This document shows positions 6,708 to 14,241 of a stretch of 64,000 nucleotides of DNA, one piece after another. Every line of letters starts with the position of its first letter. The stretch's first letter is position 1. A program made the position numbers and the translations under genes. The DNA is from Staphylococcus lloydii (GTDB taxonomy: Bacteria; Bacillota; Bacilli; Staphylococcales; Staphylococcaceae), in contig NZ_CP064056.1 of the NCBI RefSeq assembly GCF_015775975.1, positions 1,984,001 through 2,048,000 of the forward strand, written 5' to 3'. The notes beneath the pieces are model-generated. The model was not told where the DNA came from. It did no database searches and saw nothing but the letters and a program-made list of their open reading frames with translations.

Positions 6708-8525
6708 TTATACCTCCTGATAAGCTCTCATGGTTTTACCATTCTTTTTGATAGGTTTTGGGGTCAAACCAAAATCTTCTTTAATATTTATTTGAAATTG
6801 TTTACGGCTCATGACGTTAATACCATTTTCTTCACAAAACACTTCGTATTGATCATAAATTTCAGGTGGTCTCAATCCTTCAATGTCTTCTTTATTGAAG
6901 TCTTGTAAAAACAACCCTGAAGTATCGTTTTCATTATGGTAATCTAAGTTAAACTTATTAACGCTAACGCTTTGAGTGAACTCTACATTGTTATAAAGTC
7001 GCATATAACCATCTACGATTAATCTAATCCAGTACTTCATTGCTGCTGGTGTTGTTAGTTTAGTAATGAACTTAGGGTCTTTCTTTGTAGGTTTGGAATA
7101 CATTGGTAACCAAAGTACTCGACGTTTGTATGAAGCACCTTTTTCAAATGATTTCAAGATATGATTCGATGTGAAAATCAATGTACAAGTTAATTCAACA
7201 TCTTCCGATTGTTTATAAAGCTGTCGCATCGAAACATAGTCACATGTTGAAATGTTTTTTAATAATTTCATTTGATCATTGTTAATAGGTTCGTCTTGAA
7301 TATCGTCACCAAGATTGGCAAGTTTACCTTTCATTGTTGTAAAGTATCTTTCATCAGCCATATTACGAATTGAAAGCCCTGTTACGTTCTTTCTATCTAG
7401 TATGGAACGAATAATTGTAAGTAAGGTTCCTTTACCGTTCCCGCCATCTCCGACGAATATGAAGAACTTACCCATGAGACGTTTGAACTCTGGATTAACT
7501 ATTAAAGTGTGACCCATGATTTCATGTAAAAGTTTTTTATAACCATCATCTTGGTTAGTAAGTAGGTCTATATATTCATCAACCTCTTTAACGGGTTCTG
7601 CTTCAGGGTCATAATCGATGTCGATAATATAAGGTGTAAATTCTTGGTAGTTAATCGGAATAAATTCACCATCTTGAAGGATTCCGTTTTTAAATCTAAT
7701 TGGAAACACTGTGTTTGAAGGTATACGATGACTACGATATTCAACCTGTTTCATGACCTCATCAATAAAGTTGGTTTTCTTAGGTCCTGATAATCTGAAA
7801 ATATGTTGTCTAAGAATTGCTGTGTCGTCTGTAAATTCACCATCATTGTCTTTAAAGTACAATGTGTCACCATATATGACCGTCTGAAATATATTCATGA
7901 TTTCTGTTGCTTTTGCATAATGTTCGTCTTGGTCTGTCGAACCTGAATCACTGGAACGAGATACGGTTTCAAACTCTGACTGTTCCATAGGTTCTGCAAA
8001 TATATAGTCATTAATGAATGCTAATATTGCATCTGTGTGTTTATGTCGATTAAGTTTCATTTTGTGCTTGTAAAGTTTTTGATTACGTCCGTCATTTTCT
8101 TCAAGTCCTAAAAGTGAATCTAACTTGCTGACTGAATTCGATAACACGAATGGTAAGGCTTCTCTAACACCTTGGTTTTCGATTTCTCGCATTTCACCTT
8201 TACGTTTTATCGTGACTGATTTCGTATTTTTCAAGTGTTTATACTCGACTTCAAAACCGAGTGGCGTGACCGCACCTGCACCTCTGAACGTTGCAGGTTT
8301 TTTGAAGTAAAGATGCACACCTCTATCAGTCCAAACTGTTTGGGTGTTAATGTTGAATGTTTTAAGCATTTTTTTAATAGTTTCTTTAGGTAAGTTATCT
8401 ATATCTACAACAAGATCGTTATCAGTTAATAACCAACCTGCGTTTCTAAAACTATCTGAGAATTCACTCACATCAGCATCATTTGTTGCATGTTTTGAGT
8501 TATCGTCTTTGTATTCTACATACAA
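6708..8525 (-). CDS. Phage primase-helicase (AEP-like primase plus D5/SF3 helicase)
   Basis: 605 residues. The N-terminal part has a primase-polymerase-like arrangement: LVVDIDN (Asp41, Asp43) and TDRGVHLYF (His71). After a linker comes a D5-type N-domain and a superfamily 3 helicase with Walker A GDGGNGKGT at 359-367, an acidic Walker B segment (LANLGDDIQDEP) and a sensor-type LIFTSNH. Such proteins prime and unwind DNA at phage origins. The neighbours are DNA polymerase upstream and the GTAAC-repeat block downstream, which together form a self-contained replication module. Confidence 0.88.
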   Translation of the reverse strand: MYVEYKDDNSKHATNDADVSEFSDSFRNAGWLLTDNDLVVDIDNLPKETIKKMLKTFNINTQTVWTDRGVHLYFKKPATFRGAGAVTPLGFEVEYKHLKNTKSVTIKRKGEMREIENQGVREALPFVLSNSVSKLDSLLGLEENDGRNQKLYKHKMKLNRHKHTDAILAFINDYIFAEPMEQSEFETVSRSSDSGSTDQDEHYAKATEIMNIFQTVIYGDTLYFKDNDGEFTDDTAILRQHIFRLSGPKKTNFIDEVMKQVEYRSHRIPSNTVFPIRFKNGILQDGEFIPINYQEFTPYIIDIDYDPEAEPVKEVDEYIDLLTNQDDGYKKLLHEIMGHTLIVNPEFKRLMGKFFIFVGDGGNGKGTLLTIIRSILDRKNVTGLSIRNMADERYFTTMKGKLANLGDDIQDEPINNDQMKLLKNISTCDYVSMRQLYKQSEDVELTCTLIFTSNHILKSFEKGASYKRRVLWLPMYSKPTKKDPKFITKLTTPAAMKYWIRLIVDGYMRLYNNVEFTQSVSVNKFNLDYHNENDTSGLFLQDFNKEDIEGLRPPEIYDQYEVFCEENGINVMSRKQFQINIKEDFGLTPKPIKKNGKTMRAYQEV

Positions 8526-8591
8526 TGTGAACTCTCCTTTCGAATAAAATATTTATGCTGGATTATGTTGGTTCTTTTATACTGATTATTT

Positions 8592-10316
8592 TTATACGGG
8601 TTCTTTCCATCGTTCTAATTTTTTTACAAGTATTTGATAATAGTGGTTGATGTCTATAAATTTCTCAAAGTCTGGTATAAGTGAATTGCCTTCTTCGTCA
8701 TATATTTCATGGTTCCAAACTTTCATATTTTCGGGTGCATCTGGGAACCTTGCCCAAGATTCTTGACCATCTATTTCTTTTACCTTATACAATCGATAAG
8801 CCTCTCCAAATTGCATTGCAGCAAACACACGATTGACTTTTTGTAATTTGTTCTCATTACTGTCATACGTTCCTTTGTATGTTCGACCTGCTTGTAAAAT
8901 ATATTGATATAAGTGGGGTTGGTTTCTATATTCTTGTAATGTTTGAATAATAGGTTTGTCATAAACTAAATGATCTACAAGTGCTATATCTAAAATACGT
9001 GCGTTGTTGTTTTTGAACTTAGCGTCACTGTGATACCTGTTTACGTCTCCGCCTTTAACTTTGATTGCGCCGTCCGGTTCGACAGCGATATAGTTGTTAA
9101 CATCTTTTTGGATAAGTGTTTTGAATTTATCTTCTTCGAGTGTAAGGTTGAATTCTTGTTCCCAATCTTTCCAAACCTTTTGATATTCATCAGAATTAGT
9201 TGTGAAAGCTACCCCATCTGTATTGATATTCAAGATAGTGCAAGTCTCTGAAAGTCGTTTGCAAAGTGTGTATAAAGCAACTTGACCATATACACAAACT
9301 GCTAACGCAGCATTATCATTTCTTAAAGCGCTGTACTTATTTTTGAGGTTGCCGTAAACACTGTTTAAAACGAGTTTCAAAGCGTCTGATTTTTTCTTAT
9401 CAACGTGTTTGATTTTGATACGTTCGTTTAATATTTCTTCATATTTTTTAAGTGCTTTCTCAGGTAACGCTTTAATGTTTAAAATAATATGTGGATACAT
9501 GGAAGCTACGTCTAGGAGTTTTACATCATGGGCTTTATAAATGTGCTTATGCACACCGTGAAGGCCCCCGAAACCAAACTCTACTTCACAATCAAAATCT
9601 TCTATTGTAATTGAGGTTTTATTTGATTTCTTAGATGTCCACATGTCCTTGACATTTTCAGGTACATTATTGAATATTCCTTCAGGTAAGTAGTATTCAA
9701 TCGGACCCCACATAGATGTTGGTTTCATGTCACCTAACAGAATGTTCGAAGATATCGTTGTCGTATTCCATTTCATTGCTTTTTTATTACCTAACATGTC
9801 AGTTAGATTTTCTTTAATATCGAAGTAATTACTTTTACGTTCCTTAAATACATCGATAGTATTTTCAACATCATAGGCACAATATTTCATTTCTTGTTCA
9901 AGTTCTTCATCGGTAAGTTCTCTATCGATATCAAAACCAATGTCGGTTTCTAATATCATGCGCCCAGTGTTACCTTCTATTTTCTTTAATGAAGGACTAG
10001 ATACGTCTATTTGTTGAAAACAATCGTAAGTGGTATTTGGTACACTAGCGTAATTTACGTATTCACCTGTAATGATATTATCGTTAATCTGTTTTATCTT
10101 AGATTGCTCTTTACCGTCTACCATTGCTCTTAATATTTTGTTGTCGTAATAATTATTGTTATAACCTACTAAAGTTTTATCTTTGATGAACTTACGAAGC
10201 CCTTCAAATTCTCCTTTGTCGGTGAAAATACCAACAGTTTCTTTATCAATGTTTTTAAAGACTACGAATGAGTTATGTTTATAAACCTCAATATCGAAGA
10301 AAAGTAAATCTTCCAT
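8592..10316 (-). CDS. Phage DNA polymerase, family B-like, with proofreading domain
   Basis: 574 residues. Exonuclease motifs: FFDIEV (Asp8, Glu10), YNNNYYD (Asp58), YCAYD (Tyr145, Asp149). Polymerase motif A LLDVASMYPHII (Asp269), motif B KLVLNSVYGNLKNKYS (Lys314, Asn318, Tyr321), motif C NINTDGVAF (Asp367). Motif C carries NTD rather than the usual DTD of family B enzymes. Short for the family. Expected to copy the phage genome together with the adjacent primase-helicase. A strong AGGAGGAAAAATT leader precedes the ATG. Confidence 0.85.
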   Translation of the reverse strand: MEDLLFFDIEVYKHNSFVVFKNIDKETVGIFTDKGEFEGLRKFIKDKTLVGYNNNYYDNKILRAMVDGKEQSKIKQINDNIITGEYVNYASVPNTTYDCFQQIDVSSPSLKKIEGNTGRMILETDIGFDIDRELTDEELEQEMKYCAYDVENTIDVFKERKSNYFDIKENLTDMLGNKKAMKWNTTTISSNILLGDMKPTSMWGPIEYYLPEGIFNNVPENVKDMWTSKKSNKTSITIEDFDCEVEFGFGGLHGVHKHIYKAHDVKLLDVASMYPHIILNIKALPEKALKKYEEILNERIKIKHVDKKKSDALKLVLNSVYGNLKNKYSALRNDNAALAVCVYGQVALYTLCKRLSETCTILNINTDGVAFTTNSDEYQKVWKDWEQEFNLTLEEDKFKTLIQKDVNNYIAVEPDGAIKVKGGDVNRYHSDAKFKNNNARILDIALVDHLVYDKPIIQTLQEYRNQPHLYQYILQAGRTYKGTYDSNENKLQKVNRVFAAMQFGEAYRLYKVKEIDGQESWARFPDAPENMKVWNHEIYDEEGNSLIPDFEKFIDINHYYQILVKKLERWKEPV

Positions 10317-10340
10317 AATTTTTCCTCCTAAGATTTATTT

Positions 10341-10366
10341 AAAGGAAAAGCGGGACTGGACCCGCT
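10341..10366 (-). terminator. Hairpin between the polymerase gene and the gene upstream
   Basis: AGCGGG/CCCGCT with a 6-base loop at 10349-10366, followed on the minus strand by TTTTCCTTT. It sits between two genes of the same operon, so it may act as an attenuator that lowers polymerase expression rather than a full stop. Confidence 0.5.
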
Positions 10367-10394
10367 CTGTTTAATTAGTTACTTTTCTTAATGT

Positions 10395-11018
10395 TTATTT
10401 CTTCTTAGGTATTGGTTTAATTTCAGCGTAAGAGAATTTTCCGAACGCTACTTTGACTTCGACAGTTATTTGTTCACCGATGAGTTGTTCTTTCTCGGAA
10501 ATCGGTAATTTAAATTTGGTTTCAAACTTTTCATATTGCTTTTGCTTCTTAATTGGATCTACGATAAATTGTTTTTTAGCTTCTAAATAATCTGAGTATG
10601 TCATTTTAGATTCATACTTATCTCCTTCGTATTCAAAACGAATATGAATACCTACATTGTCTTCAGTGATTTCAGAAATTGTTGTTTGGAATATTAAACC
10701 CTCCTGGTCTTTATCGAATTTCTCAATCATTTGGACTTCGAATAATGAATTGAATTTGTCGTATGCATAAATATCTTTACGTTGTCCTACAGCATCTTCT
10801 AAATCATCAAAACTTTTTCCGAATTCATCTTCGGCAATTTTTTCAGCCTTCTCAGCTTGTTCGCTATCTTCAAACCATTTATTTTTGTCACGGTCGTATT
10901 TCTTCTTGTTAATGTTGACCTTACGAATTTCCATGTTTTCTTCGTCTAAAAATGTTAACTCTGCTTTACCGTCTTCTACTGCTACCTCTACAAGTTCTAA
11001 ATCTTTTAATAATTCCAT
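10395..11018 (-). CDS. Phage replication-associated protein (possible ssDNA-binding role)
   Basis: 207 acidic residues, beta-rich second half (LIFQTTISEITEDNVGIHIRFEYEG ... EQITVEVKVAFGKFSYAEIKPI) and lysine-rich end. Its place between the DUF1351 protein and DNA polymerase is where related phages encode DUF2815-type or single-strand-binding proteins. I cannot assign it by motif; the role is inferred from position. Confidence 0.5.
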   Translation of the reverse strand: MELLKDLELVEVAVEDGKAELTFLDEENMEIRKVNINKKKYDRDKNKWFEDSEQAEKAEKIAEDEFGKSFDDLEDAVGQRKDIYAYDKFNSLFEVQMIEKFDKDQEGLIFQTTISEITEDNVGIHIRFEYEGDKYESKMTYSDYLEAKKQFIVDPIKKQKQYEKFETKFKLPISEKEQLIGEQITVEVKVAFGKFSYAEIKPIPKKK

Positions 11019-11037
11019 AGTTTAATTGCTCCTTTAA

Positions 11038-11808
11038 TTAATAATTTTTGTATTCAAAATTGATATTGTTTTGTTCTAAAAGTAACTTTGCAATTTGTGC
11101 TTCTTTGTCATCACCGATTGTAAAAACGTGATACGTTTGTTTCGTCGGCTGCTTACGTTCGTTTTGCTGCGTTTCAATTTGTCTTTTACGTTCGTTTCGC
11201 TTATCAACTCTTTCAAAAGCCATTGATAAGTCTTGCGTGTTTTGGTACTCAATGATGAGTTCTTCTCTGTTACTAGATCTATTAATGACTTCCAAATCAC
11301 GTTTCGTTTTTTCTAGCCATTGGACTAACTGGTCTTCAACTTTGTTCATTGAGTAAGACTTGTTTAAATATTCAGGTCTTAGAAAATCAGCAAACCCTAA
11401 TATGTTTTCAAAGTCATAATGCTTTATACGTTTATCAAATAACGTGACAATACTTTGCTTCTTGTCTTCACGTTCTTGTTCAGTGAGTTCACGTTCTTGT
11501 TTTTTAACATGTCCCACTGCTTCATCAATAACTTGTTTGATTGTTTTAACTTGGCTTTCAAAGTGGTTGTATGGTTGTAACATAGATTTCTTTACATCTT
11601 TACGTACACTTTCGAGGTCTTTCACTCTGTTATTCATCGAAGCCATTAACTTTTTAGCTTCTTTGACGTTCTCCTCTGTTACTTCAACAGTCTTAACATG
11701 GTCGGCTAAGTTTTGAGCCTCTGCAAGTAAGTTGTCGTATTCTTCAAAGTTCACAGAACCTTGTTGTGTAGTTACTTTGTAATCGTGTTCTATAATTAAC
11801 TCGTTCAT
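11038..11808 (-). CDS. DUF1351-like phage protein
   Basis: 256 residues. Extended helices in the first two thirds (YDNLLAEAQNLADHVKTVEVTEENVKEAKKLMASMNNRVKDLESVRKDVKK in pattern) match the DUF1351 family found before phage recombination or replication genes. The C-terminal 50 residues (VFTIGDDKEAQIAKLLLEQNNINFEYK) look like a small separate domain. GGAGG precedes the ATG. Function unknown. Confidence 0.75.
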   Translation of the reverse strand: MNELIIEHDYKVTTQQGSVNFEEYDNLLAEAQNLADHVKTVEVTEENVKEAKKLMASMNNRVKDLESVRKDVKKSMLQPYNHFESQVKTIKQVIDEAVGHVKKQERELTEQEREDKKQSIVTLFDKRIKHYDFENILGFADFLRPEYLNKSYSMNKVEDQLVQWLEKTKRDLEVINRSSNREELIIEYQNTQDLSMAFERVDKRNERKRQIETQQNERKQPTKQTYHVFTIGDDKEAQIAKLLLEQNNINFEYKNY

Positions 11809-11829
11809 ATTCGAACCTCCATAAAATTT

Positions 11830-12441
11830 TTAATAGAACCTTTCTGATTTATGAAGTTCAATAAGTTCTGAATTTTTGTCTCGACGGTTCAAATAGTAAA
11901 ATGTTTTACAATCCTTTGTACTCAAATGTCTAAGCCCTGAAAGATATGGGTCATACCCGTAATTACTTCGTTTACCTCTTGCTAGTTCTAACTTTGTTTC
12001 ATCGTAGTTAGATTCAAGAAATAAGTAATCGTATTGCTTCACAGGTGCGTTTTTCAAAGTACTTGTGTCGGTAGCGTAAATAATCGATTTATTTTCAAAC
12101 TCCCATGTATAACCATACGTTGTTACATCGTGTTCACATTCGAATGCTTCAAATGTGTAATTATCAATATCTATTGGGTAACCTGCGTTGATGATGTGAT
12201 CTATTTCAAATATTTGAGCAACTTCATAATTACCAATCACTCTAATATGTGGAAATTGCTTTTTGATGTTCACTAATGTCGATGGTTTAATATGGTCACT
12301 GTGGATATGAGTTAAGAGTAAATACTTAACGTCGTATAAATGATTTTTAAGTTTTTTAAACGAGACACCACAGTCTACTAGTACATCGTTGATTAAGACT
12401 GCATTACCTTTTGAACCTGAAGATATAATTTCATAATTCAA
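11830..12441 (-). CDS. Metallo-beta-lactamase fold hydrolase of phage replication module
   Basis: 203 residues. N-terminal SSGSKGNAVLINDVLVDCG resembles the YycJ/WalJ-type MBL fold, followed by the metal motif LLLTHIHSDHIKP (HxHxDH, about 44-52) and a second-shell pattern with AFECEHDV and YATDTS. YycJ-like MBL proteins have been proposed to be DNA exonucleases; phage copies beside the replication genes may process DNA. Substrate not shown. Confidence 0.78.
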   Translation of the reverse strand: MNYEIISSGSKGNAVLINDVLVDCGVSFKKLKNHLYDVKYLLLTHIHSDHIKPSTLVNIKKQFPHIRVIGNYEVAQIFEIDHIINAGYPIDIDNYTFEAFECEHDVTTYGYTWEFENKSIIYATDTSTLKNAPVKQYDYLFLESNYDETKLELARGKRSNYGYDPYLSGLRHLSTKDCKTFYYLNRRDKNSELIELHKSERFY

Positions 12442-12557
12442 TTACGCCACTCCTTATTGTTTATTGGTTAAATATTAGGTATAATAAGAAGTAGTGAACT
12501 ATTGAACGTTCATATCTCGTGTATACTATTAAATTTCTGACTGTTAGCTAACTGCCA

Positions 12558-12728
12558 TTAGCTTGCAGTCTTTTTATTTGCGAAAAAATAGTTGTTAAAG
12601 AATACGTAAATCAATGCTGCTACCACTGTTCCTGTAAAAATCGCTGTTGTGAAATACACACCTATTAACATTAAAGCGAGTGTAAATACCATCCACGCTG
12701 TGAATGCGATATAAAACGACTTATTCAT
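12558..12728 (-). CDS. Small phage protein with two membrane helices (56 aa)
   Basis: A 56-residue frame starting MNKSFYIAFTAWMVFTLALM and ending FANKKTAS. Two hydrophobic helices (about 5-30 and 31-48) cover nearly all of it. A GGAGGGATAGC site lies just before the ATG, and the spacing to the gene upstream is 11 bp. No family recognised; small inner-membrane early proteins of this type are common in phages. Confidence 0.6.
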   Translation of the reverse strand: MNKSFYIAFTAWMVFTLALMLIGVYFTTAIFTGTVVAALIYVFFNNYFFANKKTAS

Positions 12729-12739
12729 GCTATCCCTCC

Positions 12740-12949
12740 TTATAAATTAGATTCTTTAATAAAAATATTTTGTTCTATAAAGTCAATTGCAGGTCTAATT
12801 TTGATGTAACGTTTATTACCTTTACCAAAACGATACATACACGCTTCTTGGAATGCTTTGTTTGAAAAAACTTTTTCTTCCAAATCATCTTTAGAAATTC
12901 CGCTAACTTTTACAAACTCTTTTGCATCTGCAAATCCGATAAATTCCAT
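12740..12949 (-). CDS. Small DNA-binding-like phage protein (DUF771-like)
   Basis: 69 residues. FIGFADAKEFVKVSGISKDDLEEKVFSNKAF resembles a winged-helix/excisionase-like fold, followed by YRFGKGNKRYIKIRPAIDFIEQN. This is close in plan to DUF771 proteins that follow cro in staphylococcal phages. Good AAAGGAGTG site. Assignment by plan and position. Confidence 0.5.
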   Translation of the reverse strand: MEFIGFADAKEFVKVSGISKDDLEEKVFSNKAFQEACMYRFGKGNKRYIKIRPAIDFIEQNIFIKESNL

Positions 12950-12968
12950 TTAAATCACTCCTTTCGTG

Positions 12969-12995
12969 TATAATGTTGTTATCGCTACTGCGATA
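12969..12995 (+). promoter_or_regulatory. Rightward promoter and leader hairpin before the 79-aa gene
   Basis: A consensus -10 hexamer TATAAT at 12969-12974 is followed by a perfect hairpin TATCGC-TACT-GCGATA at 12980-12995 at the expected 5' end of the transcript. No good -35 is seen. It explains how a rightward gene is expressed inside the leftward early block. Confidence 0.45.
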
Positions 12996-13011
12996 GTGGG
13001 TGGTGGGAAAT

Positions 13012-13251
13012 ATGAGTAATTACATTGATCCAGAGAAATTTGCATCTGCTTTGGTTTCTTCTCATGATTGGGAATCTTCACAATCTTCAATAGCCCCTAG
13101 AAAAATTAACGTTGAGAAAGCATTGAATGTTTATGTCGATGCTGTTGATAAGGCTAAAAAATTTAATGAAGAATATTCTAAGAAACAAGAAAAGCAAAAA
13201 TCTCAAGAATTATCAGAAGGATTAGATGTGTTAAATAACTTAAAATTCTAA
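13012..13251 (+). CDS. Orphan rightward small protein inside the early region
   Basis: 79 residues from the ATG at 13012 (a GTG four codons earlier is less likely), with GGTGGG upstream. Beginning MSNYIDPEKFASALVSSHDW, it is polar and helical, and ends with a lysine/glutamine-rich stretch. It opposes the transcription direction of every neighbour, has its own likely promoter and meets the minus-strand gene at overlapping stop codons. No family recognised; it could be cargo expressed in the lysogen or an anti-host protein. Confidence 0.55.
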   Translation: MSNYIDPEKFASALVSSHDWESSQSSIAPRKINVEKALNVYVDAVDKAKKFNEEYSKKQEKQKSQELSEGLDVLNNLKF

Positions 13252-13424
13252 CCTTCATAGTAAGCGTTGAGCATGCGAGATAATTTCTTGCGTTCCTCTT
13301 CGCTTATTTTATTTTCATAAAAGAATTTTTGTAATTTTAAAAATAGTGTCGGTATTCTAAAGTCGTCGTTGTTAGATTCAACTAATGGTTTTAAATTAAT
13401 GATTTTGTTTTTTTTCTTAAACAT
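13248..13424 (-). CDS. Small phage protein (58 aa)
   Basis: A 58-residue frame beginning MFKKKNKIINLKPLVESNND and ending MLNAYYEG, with a clear AGGAGG site 6 bp before the ATG. Basic start, helical end (FFYENKISEEERKKLSRML). No family recognised. It lies just downstream of cro and of a repressor-type operator at 13511-13529, so it is probably an early gene under phage repressor control. Confidence 0.6.
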   Translation of the reverse strand: MFKKKNKIINLKPLVESNNDDFRIPTLFLKLQKFFYENKISEEERKKLSRMLNAYYEG

Positions 13425-13510
13425 TCCGTTTCCTCCTAAATTTCGATTTGTGATGGTTTAACATCTTTAATGAAATGTTTGTAGTTCGTTCATTAACTAT
13501 TCACCTCTTC

Positions 13511-13529
13511 TTATCACTTAAAGTGATAA
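13511..13529. promoter_or_regulatory. Perfect palindromic repressor operator
   Basis: TTATCACTTAAAGTGATAA is a perfect 19-bp palindrome with the same half-sites as the operator in the early promoter at 13772-13788. It lies between cro and the next early gene, so repressor or Cro probably controls a second promoter here. Confidence 0.75.
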
Positions 13530-13534
13530 TGATA

Positions 13535-13735
13535 TTAAATTTTTTTGGCCTTGATGTAATCTACTTCCGTATCAAACAACTTAGCCAAAGCATATAATTG
13601 AATGCCCTTTAATTCTGTATCGTCTTTCTCCCATCTGATAACAGTGTGTTTAGTAACACCTAACTTATCTGCAACATCTTGCTGTGTCATTTTTGAATTA
13701 ATCCTCCAAACTTTGACTGGAAATTCTCCTGGCAT
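13535..13735 (-). CDS. cro: Cro-like lytic regulator
   Basis: 66 residues, almost entirely an XRE helix-turn-helix (MTQQDVADKLGVTKHTVIRWEKDDTELKG, about 16-44). First gene of the leftward lytic operon, diverging from the ImmR-like repressor across an operator-rich promoter region. Expected to repress immR and tune early transcription. Confidence 0.8.
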   Translation of the reverse strand: MPGEFPVKVWRINSKMTQQDVADKLGVTKHTVIRWEKDDTELKGIQLYALAKLFDTEVDYIKAKKI

Positions 13736-13764
13736 TTTTAATCACCTCCTAGTTGCTAAATACA

Positions 13765-13794
13765 ATACTACTATTACTTAAAGTGATATGTCAA
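13765..13794 (-). promoter_or_regulatory. Early lytic promoter with repressor operator in the spacer
   Basis: On the minus strand: -35 TTGACA (13789-13794), 18-bp spacer, -10 TAGTAT (13765-13770). The spacer contains TATCACTTTAAGTAATA, an almost perfect match to the operator at 13511. A repressor bound there would exclude RNA polymerase, so this is the expected lytic switch promoter for cro and the early genes. Confidence 0.75.
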
Positions 13795-13800
13795 CATAAA

Positions 13801-13885
13801 AAGTAATATTTTTTCTTAAAAAGTGATATTACCTATTGTAATAATAGATTACTTATGGTAAGTTAATATTACATTAAGTAATATT
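13801..13885. promoter_or_regulatory. Operator array upstream of immR
   Basis: Repeated half-sites AAGTAATA (13801-13808), AAGTGATATTAC (13821-13832), ATTACTT...GTAAGTTAAT (about 13849-13867) and a perfect inverted repeat AATATTAC-N5-GTAATATT (13865-13885) just before the immR ribosome binding site. The set probably mediates repressor autoregulation and Cro action at the rightward lysogeny promoter. Confidence 0.65.
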
Positions 13886-13900
13886 AAAGGAGCAGAAAAT

Positions 13901-14236
13901 ATGGAGTATAAAAGCGCTAGAAAAATTTTGTCGGAGAACTTAGAACAACTTATGAAACAAAACAACATTACACAAATAGAACTTTCTGAAGCTATTGGCG
14001 TAAGTCAATCAACTATTTCTAATTGGATAAAAGAAGTAAAATATCCACGTATTGGAAAAATCGAAGAACTTGCCGAATATTTCAATGTTCCCAAATCTCG
14101 GATTACTGAAAGACAAGATGTAGTCAAAGAAGAACAAGACACATTCGCAGCACACTTTGATAAAGAAAATTTAACTGAAGAAGAAATGGAAGAAGTTAGA
14201 AAATTTATTGAATGGGTTAAAAATAGAGATAAGTAA
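13901..14236 (+). CDS. ImmR-like phage repressor (short CI)
   Basis: 111 residues. XRE helix-turn-helix at about 10-62 (LEQLMKQNNITQIELSEAIGVSQSTISNWIKEVKYPRIGKIEELAEYF), then an acidic helical tail. It lacks the S24/LexA-type self-cleavage domain of classical CI repressors and is followed by an ImmA-like protein, the arrangement of the ImmR/ImmA immunity system of ICEBs1 and relatives, where ImmA cleaves ImmR to induce. AAAGGAG precedes the ATG. Confidence 0.85.
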   Translation: MEYKSARKILSENLEQLMKQNNITQIELSEAIGVSQSTISNWIKEVKYPRIGKIEELAEYFNVPKSRITERQDVVKEEQDTFAAHFDKENLTEEEMEEVRKFIEWVKNRDK

Positions 14237-14241
14237 TTTAA

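Noticed and set aside
12505..12518. GAACGTTC palindrome as a LexA box
   Set aside because: It lacks the four-base spacer of the CGAAC-N4-GTTCG consensus.
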